The position numbers were made by a program, and so were the translations under genes. The notes below the pieces were generated by a model. The model had not been told where the DNA came from, ran no database searches, and saw only the letters and a list, made by a program, of their open reading frames with translations. 8,883 nucleotides of DNA from Eshraghiella sp045542375 (GTDB lineage: Bacteria > Bacillota > Clostridia > Lachnospirales > Lachnospiraceae): assembly GCA_045542375.1 (NCBI GenBank), contig JAZQKW010000081.1:1-8883 (forward strand), in the 5' to 3' direction. How positions within the stretch are numbered: position 1 is the stretch's first letter; each line of letters starts with the position of its first letter. Shown piece after piece: positions 7,304 through 8,883 of this stretch.

Positions 7304-7387
7304 ATCTAATTTTCATGGATAATTCCATATAACATATCATGATTCCATGGGCTTTTTCGGCCCAAAGTTCAAATTATTTATATATGA
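7304..7387. other. AT-rich spacer with short inverted repeats, no gene
   Basis: This stretch codes for nothing I can support. It holds an imperfect inverted repeat with arms CATGGA (7314-7319) and TCCATG (7344-7349), and a small hairpin TGGGC-TTTTTCG-GCCCA (7348-7364), followed by AAATTATTTATATATGA up to the first repeat unit. I looked for a promoter for the array or downstream gene here and found AT-rich -10-like strings but no matching -35 box. Confidence 0.5.
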
Positions 7388-7751
7388 CCGTAAGGAATGG
7401 TTGGCATTACGGTTAATATGAGAAAATCTTCGAGTGCAGCCGTAAGGAATGGTTGACGTTACGGTTAATTCGAGAAAAATTTCTGATGCAGCCGTAAGGA
7501 ATGGTTGACGTTACGGTTAATTCGAGAAAAATTCCTGGTGCAGCCGTAAGGAAATGAATTTGTTACGGTCATAACAGAAAAATGGTCTAATAAAACCGTA
7601 AAATATTTTATTATTTACGTTTGTAAATTATGAAACTTATATTTAGTACGTAAAAGCCTTTTGATATTACGGTTACTTGGAGAAAATATATGTATTCAGC
7701 CGTAAAAGTTATATTTTTTTACGTACTGATATCAGAAATATCAGAATTAGG
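7388..7751. repeat. Seven-unit, 52-bp-period tandem hairpin array
   Basis: Units start at 7388, 7440, 7492, 7544, 7596, 7648 and 7700, each exactly 52 bp. Each begins with CCGTAA (ACGTAA in unit 6) and has TTACGG (units 1-4 and 6) or TTACGT (units 5 and 7) exactly 19 bases later. Every unit thus has a hairpin with a 5-6 bp stem, a 13-nt loop and a 27-nt linker that usually carries GAGAAAA or AGAAA. Units 1-3 are nearly identical, units 2 and 3 differing at two bases of 52. Units 4-7 have diverged in loop and linker but keep the CGTAA/TTACG core and the spacing; units 5 and 7 lose the outer pair but gain inner A-T pairs (CGTAAA/TTTACG, CGTAAAA/TTTTACG). The period is not a multiple of three, so the array is not coding. 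It ends at the Shine-Dalgarno of the next gene. The function is unknown. Confidence 0.95.
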
Positions 7752-7755
7752 AGGT
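7749..7755 (+). promoter_or_regulatory. Strong ribosome binding site facing a non-ATG start
   Basis: A perfect AGGAGGT begins within the last bases of repeat unit 7. The codons at normal distance in the open frame are ATT (7761, five bases on) and ATA (7764, eight bases on). No ATG, GTG or TTG is in range, so this site decides the probable start of the next gene. Confidence 0.75.
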
Positions 7756-7760
7756 ACAGC

Positions 7761-8552
7761 ATTATAAAAGGGTTAAGGAATATATTATTAGAAGAACAAG
7801 CGCGGTTAGAAACTATTATTGATGATGTGAAGACACGATTAAAACATGCACCGCAAGGTAGTCTTAGGCTGTCAAAAAGCCATAATCATATTCAGTATTA
7901 TTGCTGTGATGAGGAAAATAAATCAGGCCATTACATTCCAAAGGACGAATTTGATTTGGCGTGTAAGCTGGCTCAAAAAACATATGATAAAAAAGCTTTA
8001 GAGCTGGCAGAAAAAAGGTTGTCCCAAATTAGGAGAATAACAAAAGATTATACTGAAGATGAGTTGGAGAAGTTATTTTTGAATGAGCATGTGGAACGGC
8101 AGAAACTTATCAAACCAATTGAAAAGCCATGGGAACAAAAAGTCGCTGAGTGGAAATCAAATGAATATAAAGGTAAAGAGTTTCAGCCAGGAGCTCCAAT
8201 TATTCTAACAGAAAAGGGAGAGAGGGTACGTTCAAAATCAGAGAAGATTATGGCGGATTATTTTTATAGGAATGGAATTGAATATAAATATGAATGTCCA
8301 TTGTATCTGAAAGGGGCAGGCATAATATATCCTGACTTCACATTTCTTTCAAGAAAAAGTGGGGAAGAAATATACTGGGAGCATAATGGCATGGTTGATG
8401 AACCAAAATATGCAAGGAATATGGTTAAAAAAATAAATGCTTATGAAAATAATGGGATATTTGTGGGAGAGAGATTGATTCTTACATACGAAACAGAAGA
8501 GACAATTTTGAATACAGGAAAAATTGAGGAAATGGTAAAAAGATATCTTTGA
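7761..8552 (+). CDS. Uncharacterised protein with PD-(D/E)XK nuclease-like C-terminal half
   Basis: I do not recognise a named family. Counting from the ATT at 7761 the product has 263 residues. Residues 8-30 are a helical, probably coiled-coil segment (LEEQARLETIIDDVKTRL), then KHAPQGSLRLSKSHNHIQYY (28-47), reminiscent of widespread hypothetical proteins of gut Clostridia. A second charged helix spans 63-120. The C-terminal part (about 150-245) has RVRSKSEKIMADYF (155-168, E161), EYKYECPLYL (174-183), PDF with D192, then a strand ending EIYWEHNG with E207. The order E...PD...ExN resembles the PD-(D/E)XK fold, with N209 in place of the usual lysine. The frame stays open upstream to a TTG at 7677, but that lies inside the repeats and has no ribosome binding site. 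No consensus promoter is visible, and the base composition is more AT-rich than the preceding genes. A DNA-processing or defence role is inference only. Confidence 0.75.
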   Translation: MIKGLRNILLEEQARLETIIDDVKTRLKHAPQGSLRLSKSHNHIQYYCCDEENKSGHYIPKDEFDLACKLAQKTYDKKALELAEKRLSQIRRITKDYTEDELEKLFLNEHVERQKLIKPIEKPWEQKVAEWKSNEYKGKEFQPGAPIILTEKGERVRSKSEKIMADYFYRNGIEYKYECPLYLKGAGIIYPDFTFLSRKSGEEIYWEHNGMVDEPKYARNMVKKINAYENNGIFVGERLILTYETEETILNTGKIEEMVKRYL

Positions 8553-8684
8553 TTGCATGTGTTACGGATGATATGGAAATTAATATATCACAATAGTGTT
8601 TTTTTGTCAGAATAGTGGTAAAATAAATCCAACATGACAGATAATTATGTGTGATAAAAAATACATACATAGAAAGGACAACCT
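8553..8684. other. Intergenic stretch without clear signals
   Basis: This 132-bp gap holds a lone TTACGG (8562-8567) identical to the array's half-stem, a seven-T run (8599-8605) preceded by only a 3-bp stem (CAC-AATA-GTG), and TAAAAT/TAAAAA strings. I cannot support a terminator or promoter with confidence. Confidence 0.4.
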
Positions 8685-8883
8685 ATGTTATTCAAACTAC
8701 TCACCCTAATAATGATGGCAGCATTTTATATATGTTATTTTGCCAAAATGATAAGTCAGAAAAAGCAAGGCATACGTACGGACCAATTGGGCAAAGGAAA
8801 AGAAGGATTTGTAAAGTTTGTGGAGGTTACACTTAAAGTTGTGACGTATATCATTCCGGTAATTCAGATTATCAGAAGTCGGA
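8685..8883 (+). CDS. N-terminus of a small membrane protein, possibly isoprenylcysteine methyltransferase-like (3' end outside window)
   Basis: ATG 8685 follows AAAGGA (8673-8678) and the frame stays open to the window end (66 codons). The start MLFKLLTLIMMAAFYICYFAKMI is a transmembrane helix. It is followed by a cytoplasmic-looking basic stretch QKKQGIRTDQLGKGKEGF (25-42) and a second hydrophobic helix starting about residue 45 (VEVTLKVVTYIIPVIQII). The TDQLGKGK wording and the helix layout remind me of clostridial membrane proteins annotated as isoprenylcysteine carboxyl methyltransferase family. The catalytic C-terminal region is not in the window, so this is a guess by resemblance. The competing frame starting at 8651 has no ribosome binding site and no recognisable content. 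Confidence 0.65.
   Translation, partial: MLFKLLTLIMMAAFYICYFAKMISQKKQGIRTDQLGKGKEGFVKFVEVTLKVVTYIIPVIQIIRSR

Noticed and set aside
7453..7481. Promoters inside repeat units 2 and 3 (TTGACG as -35)
   Set aside because: At 16-18 bp downstream there is only an AAAATT-like string, too poor a -10 box; the match comes from the repeat loop sequence.
7388..7751. CRISPR array
   Set aside because: The linkers between the palindromic parts resemble each other and are not unique spacers, the repeated part is itself degenerate, and no cas gene is in the window.
7677..7760. N-terminal extension of the nuclease-like protein from TTG 7677
   Set aside because: It lies inside repeat units 6-7, has no ribosome binding site, and the 52-bp period breaks the frame from unit to unit; the strong AGGAGGT at 7749 points to a start near 7761.
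8585..8605. Terminator after the nuclease-like gene
   Set aside because: The T-run is good but the stem before it is only 3 bp (CAC-AATA-GTG).
8651..8836. 61-codon open frame at 8651
   Set aside because: It has no ribosome binding site and overlaps, in another frame, the better-supported gene starting at 8685.

Overview
The window looks like a Clostridia chromosome, most likely Lachnospiraceae. The DNA is AT-rich, ribosome binding sites are strong AGGAGG types, and rpsD sits inside the alpha operon. The S4 (start MAVNRVPVLKRCRSLGLDP) and RpoA (start MFEFEKP) sequences are of the type I associate with that family. No database search was possible, so the lineage and all family names come from reading the sequence.

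Bases 1-2874 are the end of the ribosomal protein/RNA polymerase alpha operon, all on the + strand: rpsM (3' part), rpsK, rpsD, rpoA (GTG start) and rplQ. The L17 is unusually long because of an insertion. A rho-independent terminator follows at 2900-2942. Bases 2961-6213 hold ecfA1, ecfA2, ecfT and truA, tightly packed with two gene overlaps. The first three make the shared energy-coupling module (two ATPases plus a transmembrane coupler) of group II ECF vitamin/metal importers; no substrate-binding S protein is encoded here. truA encodes tRNA pseudouridine synthase A.

Bases 6222-7300 are an independently transcribed L13-S9 unit. A perfect-consensus sigma-A promoter (TTGACA, 17 bp, TATAAT) drives a structured leader of about 140 nt, probably the L13 autoregulatory leader, followed by rplM, rpsI and a strong 13-bp-stem terminator.

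After that terminator the character changes. Bases 7388-7751 are a previously unannotated-looking array of seven tandem units with an exact 52-bp period. Each unit holds a small hairpin (CGTAA/TTACG core, 13-nt loop) and a 27-nt A-rich linker. The array ends directly at a perfect Shine-Dalgarno for a 263-residue uncharacterised protein (7761-8552). Its C-terminal half resembles a PD-(D/E)XK nuclease fold. It has no ATG, GTG or TTG at the expected start position, only ATT or ATA. This hairpin array plus nuclease-like gene is the most interesting part of the window. The last 199 bases begin another gene, a small membrane protein probably of the isoprenylcysteine methyltransferase-like group, cut by the window edge.
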